DNA of 9,998 nt from Bacteroidales bacterium (GTDB lineage: Bacteria; Bacteroidota; Bacteroidia; Bacteroidales; Bacteroidaceae): assembly GCA_004557285.1 (NCBI GenBank), contig SFEK01000071.1, forward strand, positions 1 to 9,998, read 5' to 3'. Numbering within the stretch: the stretch's first letter is position 1; every line of letters starts with the position of its first letter. Below, in pieces: positions 1 to 7,830 of this stretch. The translations under genes and the position numbers were made by a program. Under the pieces are notes generated by a model that saw only the letters and a program-made list of their open reading frames with translations, was not told the DNA's origin and made no database searches.

Positions 1-768
1 GACCTCAAGAAAATTCCTTCACATTTGCTTGACGAAGTGGCCGACCCGATTTTCAGTTTCAACCAAGCTATCATCGATGCCACAGCCCCCTATTGTGTGG
101 CCTACAAGCCCAATCTTGCCTTCTATGAGAGCATGGGCATCAAGGGTATGATTTCCTTTGAACACACGATAAAATACCTGAAGGAAAACTATCCCGACCA
201 CTTGATCATCGCCGACGCCAAACGTGGCGACATAGGCAACACCTCGACCATGTATGCACGCACCTTTTTCGAGGAATATGACATCGACTCGCTCACCGTT
301 GCCCCCTATATGGGCGAAGACAGCGTGTCGCCGTTCTTGGCCTACGAGGGCAAATGGGTGATACTGCTCGCCCTCACCAGCAACAAGGGCTCGCACGACT
401 TCCAGCTCACCGCCGACAAAGACGGAGAACGCCTGTTTGAAAAGGTGATTCGCCGCTCACAGCAATGGGGCAACGAAAACAACATGATGTATGTGGTGGG
501 TGCCACACAAGGCAAGATGTTTGAAGACATCCGTGCCGTAGCGCCACGCCACTTTCTGCTCGTACCCGGCGTGGGAGCACAGGGCGGAAGCCTTCAGGAG
601 GTGTGCAAATATGGCATGATTGACGACTGTGGATTGCTCGTCAACAGCAGCCGTGGTATCATCTATGCCTCTACCGACAAGGATTTTGCCGAGGTGGCAG
701 CACAAAAGGCCAAAGAACTGCAGGAACAGATGGCCATCGAACTTGAAAAGCTCAATCGCCAAGCATGA
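1..768 (+). CDS. pyrF: Orotidine 5'-phosphate decarboxylase (type 2), 5' end missing
   Basis: This cytoplasmic enzyme decarboxylates orotidine 5'-phosphate to UMP, the last step of de novo pyrimidine synthesis. The frame is open from base 1, so the N-terminus lies outside the window; 255 residues are visible and, judged by the usual family length of about 270-280, roughly 20 are missing. A TTG at 25 is in frame but is not the start, because recognisable family sequence precedes it. The signature DAKRGDIGNT is at visible residues 72-81, with Lys74 the expected catalytic lysine between the paired aspartates. VPGVGAQGG (phosphate-binding loop) and NSSRGI near the C-terminus complete the TIM-barrel active site. 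The long, divergent form fits the type 2 (PyrF/UMPS-unlike) subfamily found in Bacteroidota. It ends in TGA just before a strong terminator, so it is transcriptionally separate from lpxD. Family identification is confident. Confidence 0.95.
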   Translation, partial: DLKKIPSHLLDEVADPIFSFNQAIIDATAPYCVAYKPNLAFYESMGIKGMISFEHTIKYLKENYPDHLIIADAKRGDIGNTSTMYARTFFEEYDIDSLTVAPYMGEDSVSPFLAYEGKWVILLALTSNKGSHDFQLTADKDGERLFEKVIRRSQQWGNENNMMYVVGATQGKMFEDIRAVAPRHFLLVPGVGAQGGSLQEVCKYGMIDDCGLLVNSSRGIIYASTDKDFAEVAAQKAKELQEQMAIELEKLNRQA

Positions 769-775
769 CATTTTT

Positions 776-833
776 ATGGTGGGTTCTATTGATCATCAAG
801 ATGGTAATGAATAGAACACACCATTCTTTTTTT
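776..833 (+). terminator. Rho-independent terminator after pyrF
   Basis: The arms 776-790 (ATGGTGGGTTCTATT) and 810-824 (AATAGAACACACCAT) pair at 14 of 15 positions; the one mismatch is G782 against A818. The loop is 19 bases, and a run of seven T follows at 827-833. The hairpin starts 7 bases after the pyrF stop codon. The T run lies only on the plus-strand exit side, so it would act on pyrF transcription and insulate lpxD from read-through. Confidence 0.85.
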
Positions 834-1039
834 CTACAGAAAACTGCCTTATTGCTTCTCTTTGCATAAAAATTTGTAAATATTACCCGTGTTATCAACT
901 TTATTAAAGTTTTTTTCTTATCTTTGCAGAAATATATGCCACAACAAGCCTAACAAGCATCTGAAAAGCATCTGCAAACCATTTGAAGATGTGCCGGTGA
1001 GCTTTATGGCCATACGAGAAACCATGTAACATAAATGTA
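834..1039 (+). other. Intergenic stretch with lpxD leader region
   Basis: About 200 bases between the pyrF terminator and lpxD. The first 85 are AT-rich and end at the candidate -7 box. The part that would be transcribed (from about 932) contains a 9-base direct repeat AAGCATCTG at 955-963 and 966-974 (11-base period) and a short frame MAIRETM* at 1006-1029 close to the lpxD start. I see no strong hairpin, riboswitch or tRNA in it. Confidence 0.4.
919..926 (+). promoter_or_regulatory. Candidate Bacteroidota-type promoter (-7 box) for lpxD operon
   Basis: TATCTTTG matches the TAnnTTTG -7 consensus known for the primary sigma factor of Bacteroidota. It lies between the pyrF terminator and lpxD in an AT-rich stretch. 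No clean TTTG -33 box sits at the usual spacing; the nearest candidate is TTTA at 900-903, which is closer than usual. If used, transcription would start at about 932-935 and give a leader of about 105 bases before lpxD. The assignment rests on motif and position only. Confidence 0.5.
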
Positions 1040-2068
1040 ATGGAATTTTCAGCAAGACAAATAGCAGACTTTATCCAAGGTAAAGTTGAAGGCGACGAAA
1101 ACGCCACAGTGCACACATTTGCAAAAATCGAAGAGGGTACTCCAGGTGCCATCTCCTTTCTGTCCAATCCCAAATATACTCATTATATCTACACCACCGA
1201 ATCAAGTATTGTTTTGGTGAACGAGGACTTGGAACTCAACCAACCGGTGAAAGCCACACTTATCCGTGTGAAAAACGCCTACGAGTGTGTAGCCAAGCTC
1301 CTCCAGCTTTACCAGTCGGCACAGCCCAAGAAGAAAGGCATTCACCCGCAGGCCTTCGTTTCACCCACAGCCAAGGTGGGCAACGACTGCTACATTGGCG
1401 CATTTGCCTATATCGGCGACAACGTGCAGATTGGCGACAACACACAAATCTATCCCCACACGGTTGTCGAGGATGGCGTGAATATGGGCAACGGATGCCT
1501 CATTTACCCCAACGTTACCATCTACAAAGATTGCCGCATAGGCAACAATGTCACCATACATGCCGGATCGGTGATAGGAGCCGATGGATTTGGCTTTGCA
1601 CCCAACACCGAGGGCTACGACAAAATACCACAGATTGGCATCGTGATACTGGAAGACGACGTGGAGATTGGTGCCAACACTTGTGTTGACCGCTCAACCA
1701 TGGGTGCCACTATTGTGCACAAGGGTGTGAAACTCGACAACCTTGTGCAGATTGCACACAATGTAGAGGTGGGCGAAAACACCGTGATGTCGGCACAGAC
1801 AGGTGTGGCAGGAAGCACCAAGATTGGCAAATGGTGCATGTTCGGCGGACAGGTCGGTCTGGCAGGACATATCACCATCGGCGACAAGACATTCCTCGGT
1901 GCACAGTCGGGAGTGCCCAGCAGTCTTAAAGGCAACGAGACGCTTATCGGCACACCGCCCACAAGCCCACAAGCCTACTTTAAGTCTATAGCACTAACAC
2001 GCAAGTTACCAGATATTTACAAACAACTTAATGAACTGCAAAAACAAGTTGATGAATTGAAGAAATAA
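1040..2068 (+). CDS. lpxD: UDP-3-O-(3-hydroxyacyl)glucosamine N-acyltransferase
   Basis: LpxD transfers a 3-hydroxyacyl chain from acyl-ACP to the 2-amino group of UDP-3-O-acylglucosamine, the third step of lipid A synthesis, in the cytoplasm. The protein has 342 residues, normal for the family. Residues 1-95 form the N-terminal uridine-binding domain, with the family motif GAISFLSNPKY at 36-46. Residues 101-310 are hexapeptide repeats of the left-handed beta-helix ([LIV]-G-x-x pattern, for example IGDNVQIGDN). His240 in QIAHNVEVG is the expected catalytic histidine (His239 in E. coli). The last 20 residues (LPDIYKQLNELQKQVDELKK) are a typical C-terminal helix of the trimer. The ATG at 1040 was chosen because MEFSARQIADFI matches the family N-terminus; no Shine-Dalgarno is present, as is common in this phylum. 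First gene of a tight four-gene unit; lpxC follows after 21 bases. Confidence 0.97.
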   Translation: MEFSARQIADFIQGKVEGDENATVHTFAKIEEGTPGAISFLSNPKYTHYIYTTESSIVLVNEDLELNQPVKATLIRVKNAYECVAKLLQLYQSAQPKKKGIHPQAFVSPTAKVGNDCYIGAFAYIGDNVQIGDNTQIYPHTVVEDGVNMGNGCLIYPNVTIYKDCRIGNNVTIHAGSVIGADGFGFAPNTEGYDKIPQIGIVILEDDVEIGANTCVDRSTMGATIVHKGVKLDNLVQIAHNVEVGENTVMSAQTGVAGSTKIGKWCMFGGQVGLAGHITIGDKTFLGAQSGVPSSLKGNETLIGTPPTSPQAYFKSIALTRKLPDIYKQLNELQKQVDELKK

Positions 2069-2089
2069 ATATTTAAGCCATTTCGATTT

Positions 2090-3475
2090 ATGTCAAAACA
2101 AAATACTTTGAAAGGCAGCTTTGCCTTGTGCGGCAAAGGCTTGCATACAGGTTTAAACTTAACCATCACGTTCAATCCTGCCAAGGAAAACAGCGGTTAC
2201 AAGATACAGCGCATTGACCTGGAAGGCCAACCTATCATCGATGCGATTGCCGAGAATGTCATCGACACACAACGAGGTACAGTGCTTGGCAAGGGAGAGG
2301 CTCGAGTGTCAACCGTTGAACATGCACTGGCAGCTCTATACGCCTTGGGCATCGACAACTGTCTCATTCAGGTCAACGGTCCCGAATTCCCCATCCTCGA
2401 CGGTTCTGCCGCACAGTATATCGAGAAGATCAGAGAAATAGGCATCGAAGAGCAGAATGCCCCTAAGGATTTCTATATCATCAGAAACAAGATTGAGGTA
2501 AGAGACGACAATACCGGGTCATGCATCACCATTCTTCCCGATGAGGAATTCAGCCTCACGGTGATGTGTTCCTTCGACTCCAAATTCATTAACAGCCAGT
2601 TTGCCACTCTCGACAAGATAGAGAACTTTGCCACAGAGATAGCCCCCGCACGCACCTTCGTGTTTGTGAGAGACATCGAGCCGCTGCTCAACGCCAACCT
2701 CATCAAGGGTGGCGACATGGACAATGCCATTGTCATCTATGAGCGCCAAACCACTCAGGAGCGTCTCGACCAGCTGGCCGACCTGCTGAAGGTGCCCCAC
2801 ATGGACGCCACACGCTTAGGGTATATCCAGCACAAACCATTGGTATGGGAAAACGAGTGTACACGACACAAACTCTTGGATGTCATCGGCGACATGGCCC
2901 TCATTGGCAAACCCATCAGAGGACGCATCATCGCTACACGCCCCGGACATACCATCAACAACAAGTTTGCCCGACAGGTGCGCCGCGAAATCCGCAAGCA
3001 CGAGATTCAGGCACCTATATACAACTGCAACGAGGCACCCATCATGGATGTAAACCGCATCCGCGAACTGCTGCCCCACCGCTACCCCATGCAGCTGGTG
3101 GATAAGGTCATTGCCCTGGGAGCCAACAGTATTGTGGGCGTGAAAAATGTCACCAGCAACGAACCTTTCTTTGCAGGCCACTTCCCACAGGAACCGGTGA
3201 TGCCCGGCGTGCTTCAGATCGAGGCCATGGCACAATGCGGCGGCCTGCTCGTTCTCAACACCGTAGAGGAACCCGAACGCTGGTCAACTTATTTCCTGCG
3301 CATCGACGAGGTGAAGTTCCGCCAGAAGGTAGTGCCAGGAGACACCTTGATATTCAAGGTTGACTTGCTTGCCCCCGTACGCCACGGCATATCATCCATG
3401 AAAGGATATGTATTCGTGGGAGACAAGGTGGTGTCTGAAGCCACATTCACTGCACAAATAGTAAAAAACAAATAA
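2090..3475 (+). CDS. lpxC/fabZ: Bifunctional UDP-3-O-acyl-GlcNAc deacetylase / 3-hydroxyacyl-ACP dehydratase (LpxC-FabZ fusion)
   Basis: One 461-residue chain joins two enzymes. Residues 1 to about 310 are LpxC, the zinc deacetylase of the committed lipid A step. Visible active-site elements are E77-H78 in STVEHALAAL (general base and zinc ligand), H260 and D264 in RHKLLDVIGD (zinc ligands), and H287 in RPGHTINNKF (expected general acid). A segment around 220-255 is longer than in E. coli and appears typical of the Bacteroidota form. Residues 318-460 are FabZ, a hotdog-fold dehydratase of fatty acid elongation, starting at IMDVNRIRELLPHRYP; the catalytic pair is H364 in AGHFPQEPVMPG and E378 in LQIEAMAQ. 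There is no stop or frameshift between the halves. The fusion is a known trait of Bacteroidota. In unfused systems the two enzymes compete for or draw on the same 3-hydroxyacyl-ACP supply, so fusion fixes their ratio at 1:1 (inference). lpxA begins 6 bases after the stop. Confidence 0.97.
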   Translation: MSKQNTLKGSFALCGKGLHTGLNLTITFNPAKENSGYKIQRIDLEGQPIIDAIAENVIDTQRGTVLGKGEARVSTVEHALAALYALGIDNCLIQVNGPEFPILDGSAAQYIEKIREIGIEEQNAPKDFYIIRNKIEVRDDNTGSCITILPDEEFSLTVMCSFDSKFINSQFATLDKIENFATEIAPARTFVFVRDIEPLLNANLIKGGDMDNAIVIYERQTTQERLDQLADLLKVPHMDATRLGYIQHKPLVWENECTRHKLLDVIGDMALIGKPIRGRIIATRPGHTINNKFARQVRREIRKHEIQAPIYNCNEAPIMDVNRIRELLPHRYPMQLVDKVIALGANSIVGVKNVTSNEPFFAGHFPQEPVMPGVLQIEAMAQCGGLLVLNTVEEPERWSTYFLRIDEVKFRQKVVPGDTLIFKVDLLAPVRHGISSMKGYVFVGDKVVSEATFTAQIVKNK

Positions 3476-3481
3476 CAAGAT

Positions 3482-4252
3482 ATGAATCAGATTAGTCCAC
3501 TTGCCTACATCCACCCCGAGGCCAAGTTAGGCGAAAACAATGTCATTGGCCCCTTCTGCTACATTGACAAAGACACCGTCATTGGCGACAACAATGTGAT
3601 GCAAAACAGCGTGACCATCAACACAGGTGCCCGTATAGGCAACGGAAACGAGATATTTCCCGGAGCCAGCATCAGCACCAAGCCACAAGACCTCAAGTTC
3701 AAGGGAGAGATAACCACCTGCGAAATAGGTGACAACAACAGCATACGCGAAAACGTCACCATTTCAAGGGGTACCGCCTCTAAGGGATGCACCAAAGTGG
3801 GTTCGCACAACCTGCTCATGGAGAACATGCACATCGCCCACGACTGTGTCATCGGCAACGGATGCATCATCGGCAACTCCACAAAATTTGCCGGAGAAGT
3901 GGTTGTCGATGATTTCGCCATCATCAGTGCAGCAGTGCTCTGCCACCAGTTCTGCCACATCGGCAGCTATGTGATGATACAGGGTGGATGCCGTTTCAGC
4001 CAGGACATCCCGCCGTTTATCATTGCAGGTAAAGAACCCACCCGCTACTGTGGCATCAACCTCGTGGGATTGCGCCGCCGAGGATTCAGCAACGAGCTGA
4101 TCAACAACATCCATGATGCCTACCGCCTGCTCTACAGCAAAGGCCTTGTCAAGGAGGGCATACAGGAGATACGCGCCCAACTGCCACAAAGCAAGGAGAT
4201 TGACTACATCATCGACTTTGTGGAGAAATCACAGCGGGGTATCATCAGATAA
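3482..4252 (+). CDS. lpxA: Acyl-ACP--UDP-N-acetylglucosamine O-acyltransferase
   Basis: LpxA adds a 3-hydroxyacyl chain to the 3-OH of UDP-GlcNAc, the first step of lipid A synthesis. The 256-residue length is close to the 262 of E. coli LpxA. Residues 1-180 form hexapeptide repeats of a left-handed beta-helix; the C-terminal third is the helical domain with the family motif GLRRRGFS. His120 in MHIAHDCVIGN corresponds to the catalytic His125 of E. coli, and CHQFCHIGS at 154-162 matches the conserved AVHQFCIIG region. By ungapped alignment from memory, Gly168 lies at the position of E. coli Gly173, the acyl-chain ruler, consistent with acceptance of C14 or longer chains. The gene follows lpxC/fabZ by 6 bases and precedes miaA by 13, so co-transcription is very likely. 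Note the gene order D-C/Z-A does not follow the order of reactions. Confidence 0.97.
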   Translation: MNQISPLAYIHPEAKLGENNVIGPFCYIDKDTVIGDNNVMQNSVTINTGARIGNGNEIFPGASISTKPQDLKFKGEITTCEIGDNNSIRENVTISRGTASKGCTKVGSHNLLMENMHIAHDCVIGNGCIIGNSTKFAGEVVVDDFAIISAAVLCHQFCHIGSYVMIQGGCRFSQDIPPFIIAGKEPTRYCGINLVGLRRRGFSNELINNIHDAYRLLYSKGLVKEGIQEIRAQLPQSKEIDYIIDFVEKSQRGIIR

Positions 4253-4265
4253 ACCACATTACCAA

Positions 4266-5174
4266 ATGGCAACGAAAACACTCATTGTCATCGTAGGTCC
4301 TACAGGTGTCGGCAAAACCGACACCTGCATTCATATTGCCGAACATCTGCACACCGAAATCATCAATGCCGACTCTCGACAGATGTTTGCCGACTTGCCC
4401 ATAGGCACGGCAGCCCCCACACCAGAAGAACAAGCACGTGTGAAGCACCACTTCGTGGGCAACCTCAAAATCAACGACTATTACAACGCCTCCATGTATG
4501 AGAACGATGTCATCGCCCTGCTCGAACAATTGTTCAGACAGCACGACAGCGTGGTGCTCTCAGGTGGAAGCATGATGTATGTCGATGCCGTGTGCAATGG
4601 CATCGACGACATCCCCAACGTGAAGGAACACATCCGCAAGCATGTGATGGCAAGATACGAGATTGAAGGTCTCTTGCCCATCTGCCGCGACCTTGAACGC
4701 CTTGATCCCGAATACTATAAAATCGTTGACAGAAAAAACCCCAAGCGCGTGATGCACGCCGTGGAGATATGCCTCAGCACAGGCAAGACCTACACATCGT
4801 TCCGCACCAACAGCAAGAAACAACGCCCTTTCAACATCCTGAAAATCGGACTCAACCGCGACCGTGCAGAACTCTACAAACGCATCGACCGCCGTGTTGA
4901 CAAGATGATAGACAGCGGATTGCTGCAGGAAGCAGAACGCATGTATCCCAACAAAGGGCTTAATGCCTTGAACACAGTGGGTTATAAAGAACTGTTCGAC
5001 TATTTCGACGGAGCTTCAAGCCTGCCTGATGCCGTGTTCAAAATCAAATGCAACACCCACAAATATTGTCGGAAACAACTCACATGGTTCAAACGCGATG
5101 AAAACACCCGATGGTTTTCACCTGAACATCTGGAAGAAATCATCACCTACATCGACCAAAATGTGGAGCAATAA
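4266..5174 (+). CDS. miaA: tRNA dimethylallyltransferase
   Basis: MiaA transfers a dimethylallyl group from DMAPP to N6 of A37 in tRNAs reading codons that begin with U. The chosen ATG at 4266 gives 302 residues, the usual length; the frame stays open upstream into lpxA, but MATKTLIVIVGPTGVGKT is the expected N-terminus, and a start further upstream would overlap lpxA by a long stretch. The P-loop GPTGVGKT is at residues 11-18. DSRQMF at 36-41 holds the residues that contact A37 and the catalytic base. IGTAAP at 46-51 is followed by a segment that begins HHFVG and a GGSMMY motif (GGTGLY in many relatives). NTVGYKEL and RKQLTWFKRD near the C-terminus match the tRNA-binding part. It is the last gene of the lpx unit, 13 bases after lpxA; nothing suggests a role in lipid A, so the link appears to be positional. 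Confidence 0.96.
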   Translation: MATKTLIVIVGPTGVGKTDTCIHIAEHLHTEIINADSRQMFADLPIGTAAPTPEEQARVKHHFVGNLKINDYYNASMYENDVIALLEQLFRQHDSVVLSGGSMMYVDAVCNGIDDIPNVKEHIRKHVMARYEIEGLLPICRDLERLDPEYYKIVDRKNPKRVMHAVEICLSTGKTYTSFRTNSKKQRPFNILKIGLNRDRAELYKRIDRRVDKMIDSGLLQEAERMYPNKGLNALNTVGYKELFDYFDGASSLPDAVFKIKCNTHKYCRKQLTWFKRDENTRWFSPEHLEEIITYIDQNVEQ

Positions 5175-5202
5175 AGCCCTATTTGACCATTTTCCCAAGA
5201 AT

Positions 5203-5224
5203 AAGACCTCGTTTAGGCTTTTTT
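5203..5224 (+). terminator. Probable intrinsic terminator after miaA
   Basis: AAGACCT (5203-5209) can pair with AGGCTT (5215-5220) as a 6-bp stem with one bulged A and a 5-base loop, followed by a T run from 5219 to 5224. It begins 29 bases after the miaA stop and lies before the candidate promoter of the PBP gene. The stem is short, so confidence is moderate. A longer-range alternative pairs AAGCC at 5174-5178 with GGCTT at 5216-5220. Confidence 0.45.
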
Positions 5225-5259
5225 ACATTTATACTGCCCATATTTCGGGAAAAAATATG

Positions 5260-5267
5260 TAAGTTTG
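5260..5267 (+). promoter_or_regulatory. Candidate Bacteroidota-type promoter (-7 box) for the PBP gene
   Basis: TAAGTTTG is an exact fit to TAnnTTTG and is followed by GCAG, as is the box before lpxD (TATCTTTGCAG). A convincing TTTG -33 box is not visible; TTTA at 5228-5231 is somewhat too far. The start codon is at 5287, so transcription beginning about 7 bases after the box would leave a leader of only about 11-15 bases, rich in A. Confidence 0.5.
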
Positions 5268-5286
5268 CAGACAAAAAATATAAACT

Positions 5287-7821
5287 ATGTTGAATAATCT
5301 CAAGAACACACGCATTGGCAAACTGCTGGCCAAGCTGTTTGCGGCCAACCGCAAGTTCTGGACATGGTACAGAGGCTTGTACAAAGGTACAAAATGGTAC
5401 ACCAAGACAGCCACAGTCATCGTATCGTTGTTTGTATCCTTTTTTGTATATCTTTTTTTGGTTGACATCAACTTCCTTTGGCTATTCGGCAAGTCGCCGG
5501 GTTATTTCCAAATCAAGAGTCCCGACACCTATGAGGCATCCGAAATCTACAGTGCCGACGGCGTGATGATAGGCAAGTTTTTCAACCAGAACCGCACCCC
5601 TGTGAAATACGAGGATGTAAACCCCATGTTCTGGAAAGCACTCATCGACACCGAAGACGAGCGATTCTACAAGCACAAGGGCATCGACCCCATCGGCATG
5701 TTTGCCGTGCTCAAGGAGGTGGTACTGCGCCACGAAGCCCGTGGTGCCTCAACCATCACCCAGCAGCTGGCCAAGAACATGTTTCGTGTGCGCACGCAAT
5801 ATTCCACAGGTCTGTTAGGCTATATCCCCGGTGTGCGTATGCTCATCATGAAGAGCAAGGAGTGGATTATCGCCACCAAACTTGAGTTCATGTACAGCAA
5901 GAAGGAGATCCTCACCATGTATGCCAACACAGTGGATTTCGGCTCCAATGCCTATGGCATCAAGACGGCATGCAAAACCTATTTCGACACTACACCGGCC
6001 GAAATCACAACCGAACAGATAGCCGTGCTTGTGGGCATGCTCAAGGCGACAACCCTTTACAATCCCCGCACCAATCCCGACAACAGCCTTCGCCGTCGCA
6101 ACGTGGTGCTGCACAACATGCTGACGCACAACGACCTCAGCCACGAGCAGTACGACTCGATAAGCACGCTGCCCATCAAACTCAGCTTCAGCGTTGAAAA
6201 CACCTATGACGGACAAGCGCAGTATTTCCGTGCCGCCTTGGCTGACTACCTGAAGGACTGGTGCAAAGAAAACGGCTATGACCTATATACCAGTGGACTC
6301 AAAATCTATACCACCATCGACACCCGCATGCAGAAATATGCCGAAGAGGCAGCCATCAAGCAGATGAAGCAGGTGCAGCGCAACTTCAACAACCACTGGA
6401 GCGGACAGGAACCCTGGAGAGATGAAAACCACAACATCATCCCCAACTTCATCGAGAACATAGCACAGAAACTGCCCGTCTACAAAATGCTGCAGCAGCG
6501 TTTCCCCAACAGCCCTGACTCGATCATCTATTATCTCAACAAACCTCACATGGTGAAACTGTTCGACTATGAACACGGCACCATCGAGAAAGAGATGAGC
6601 ACCATGGATTCCATACGTTACATGGTGAAGTTCATGCACTGCTCGTTTGTGGCCATGGAACCACAGACAGGACATGTCAAGGCATGGGTGGGCGATGTAG
6701 ATTTCAACTCATGGAAATATGACAAAGTGACCGCCATGCGACAGCCAGGCTCAACATTCAAGCTCTTCGTATATACCGAAGCCATGAACCAGGGGCTCAC
6801 ACCTTGCGACAAGCGCAGAGACGAATACATCAGCATGCAGGTGTACGACAAACGCAAACACGAGATGACCACATGGACACCCACCAACGCCAACGGCCAC
6901 TTCTCTGGCGACTCTATACCATTGAAAGGTGCATTCGCCAAGAGCATCAACTCTGTGGCCGTGCGTCTCGGGCAAGAGATGGGCATCAAGAACATCATCA
7001 AGACGGCACAAGACATGGGCATCAAGAGCCCGCTCGACGACACGCCCTCACTGGCACTCGGAGCCTCAGATGTCAACCTGCTGGAAATGGTCAACGCCTA
7101 TTGCACCATTGCCGACGACGGCAAACATGTGGAGCCAGTGCTCGTCACCCGCATTGTGGATAGAGAAGGCAAGGAGGTATATGTAGGACCAACCGAAGAG
7201 AAACAGGCCATCCCCTACAAGAGCGCATTCTTCATGCAGCAGTTGCTCATGGGCGGTATGCGCGAACCCGGTGGCACATCGCAGAGCCTGTGGGGATATG
7301 TGGGTGGAGCTCCCGATACTGATTTTGGCGGTAAGACAGGTACATCCAACAATCATTCTGATGCATGGTTCATCTGTGTAAGCCCCAACATCGTTACCGG
7401 TGCATGGGTAGGCGGCGAATACCGCAGCATCCACTTCCGCACGGGAGCATTGGGACAAGGCAGCCGCACCGCACTGCCCATCTGTGGCTATTTCCTCCAG
7501 TCGCTTATGGCCGACCCCAACTTCAAGCAATACCACGGCAAGTTCAACAAGCCCACAGACAGCGACATCACGGCAGGCATGTACAACTGCAGCAGCTATG
7601 TGCCGGTCAAGACCGATACCACAGTCGTTGACAGCCTTGAACACGAAGAGGAAATAGTGCTCGACGAGAACGGAGAACCTGTCATCAGGAAAAACGAAGA
7701 CACCGGCAACCCCAGCGAAAGCACAACAACGGGCAGCGGCGACGACAAAGCCACCACACCCACTGAAAAGAAGAAAAAGAGCAAGCCACGCATCGAAGAA
7801 GTGAGATTTGAAGACTTGTAA
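5287..7821 (+). CDS. Bifunctional class A penicillin-binding protein (PBP1A family; glycosyltransferase and transpeptidase)
   Basis: This membrane-anchored enzyme polymerises lipid II into glycan strands and cross-links the peptides in the periplasm. The 844-residue protein begins with a basic cytoplasmic segment (1-40) and one membrane helix at about 41-60. The GT51 domain follows: E123 in TEDERFYKHKG is the expected catalytic glutamate, and RGASTITQQLAKN at 152-164 is the second motif. A linker at about 345-450 separates it from the transpeptidase domain, which has all three motifs: S489-TF-K492 (nucleophile serine, in RQPGSTFK), S553-I-N555 and K683-T-G. The C-terminal 70 residues are acidic, then rich in Ser, Thr, Gly and Lys, and look disordered. 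The ATG at 5287 gives the expected short cytoplasmic head. It appears to have its own promoter after the miaA unit; the helicase gene starts 9 bases after its stop. The name mrcA/ponA is possible, but I leave the symbol empty since the exact orthology is uncertain. Confidence 0.95.
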   Translation: MLNNLKNTRIGKLLAKLFAANRKFWTWYRGLYKGTKWYTKTATVIVSLFVSFFVYLFLVDINFLWLFGKSPGYFQIKSPDTYEASEIYSADGVMIGKFFNQNRTPVKYEDVNPMFWKALIDTEDERFYKHKGIDPIGMFAVLKEVVLRHEARGASTITQQLAKNMFRVRTQYSTGLLGYIPGVRMLIMKSKEWIIATKLEFMYSKKEILTMYANTVDFGSNAYGIKTACKTYFDTTPAEITTEQIAVLVGMLKATTLYNPRTNPDNSLRRRNVVLHNMLTHNDLSHEQYDSISTLPIKLSFSVENTYDGQAQYFRAALADYLKDWCKENGYDLYTSGLKIYTTIDTRMQKYAEEAAIKQMKQVQRNFNNHWSGQEPWRDENHNIIPNFIENIAQKLPVYKMLQQRFPNSPDSIIYYLNKPHMVKLFDYEHGTIEKEMSTMDSIRYMVKFMHCSFVAMEPQTGHVKAWVGDVDFNSWKYDKVTAMRQPGSTFKLFVYTEAMNQGLTPCDKRRDEYISMQVYDKRKHEMTTWTPTNANGHFSGDSIPLKGAFAKSINSVAVRLGQEMGIKNIIKTAQDMGIKSPLDDTPSLALGASDVNLLEMVNAYCTIADDGKHVEPVLVTRIVDREGKEVYVGPTEEKQAIPYKSAFFMQQLLMGGMREPGGTSQSLWGYVGGAPDTDFGGKTGTSNNHSDAWFICVSPNIVTGAWVGGEYRSIHFRTGALGQGSRTALPICGYFLQSLMADPNFKQYHGKFNKPTDSDITAGMYNCSSYVPVKTDTTVVDSLEHEEEIVLDENGEPVIRKNEDTGNPSESTTTGSGDDKATTPTEKKKKSKPRIEEVRFEDL

Positions 7822-7830
7822 AACCGCTAC

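Noticed and set aside
25..27. TTG as the start of pyrF
   Set aside because: The frame is open to base 1 and the preceding residues DLKKIPSH fit the family, so the true start is outside the window.
620..814. 64-residue frame overlapping the end of pyrF
   Set aside because: It lies in another frame of pyrF and runs through the terminator hairpin, so it is a shadow of the real gene.
904..1173. Minus-strand 89-residue frame across the lpxD start
   Set aside because: It covers the candidate promoter and the lpxD N-terminus, with no recognisable protein motif.
1343..1990. Repetitive sequence pattern in lpxD, and similarly at 3500-4000 in lpxA
   Set aside because: The periodic similarity reflects the hexapeptide repeats of the beta-helix fold, not DNA repeats, a CRISPR array or duplication by a mobile element.
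4113..4265. Possible 51-residue N-terminal extension of MiaA overlapping lpxA
   Set aside because: The extension shows no family similarity; the ATG at 4266 gives the expected MiaA N-terminus and length.
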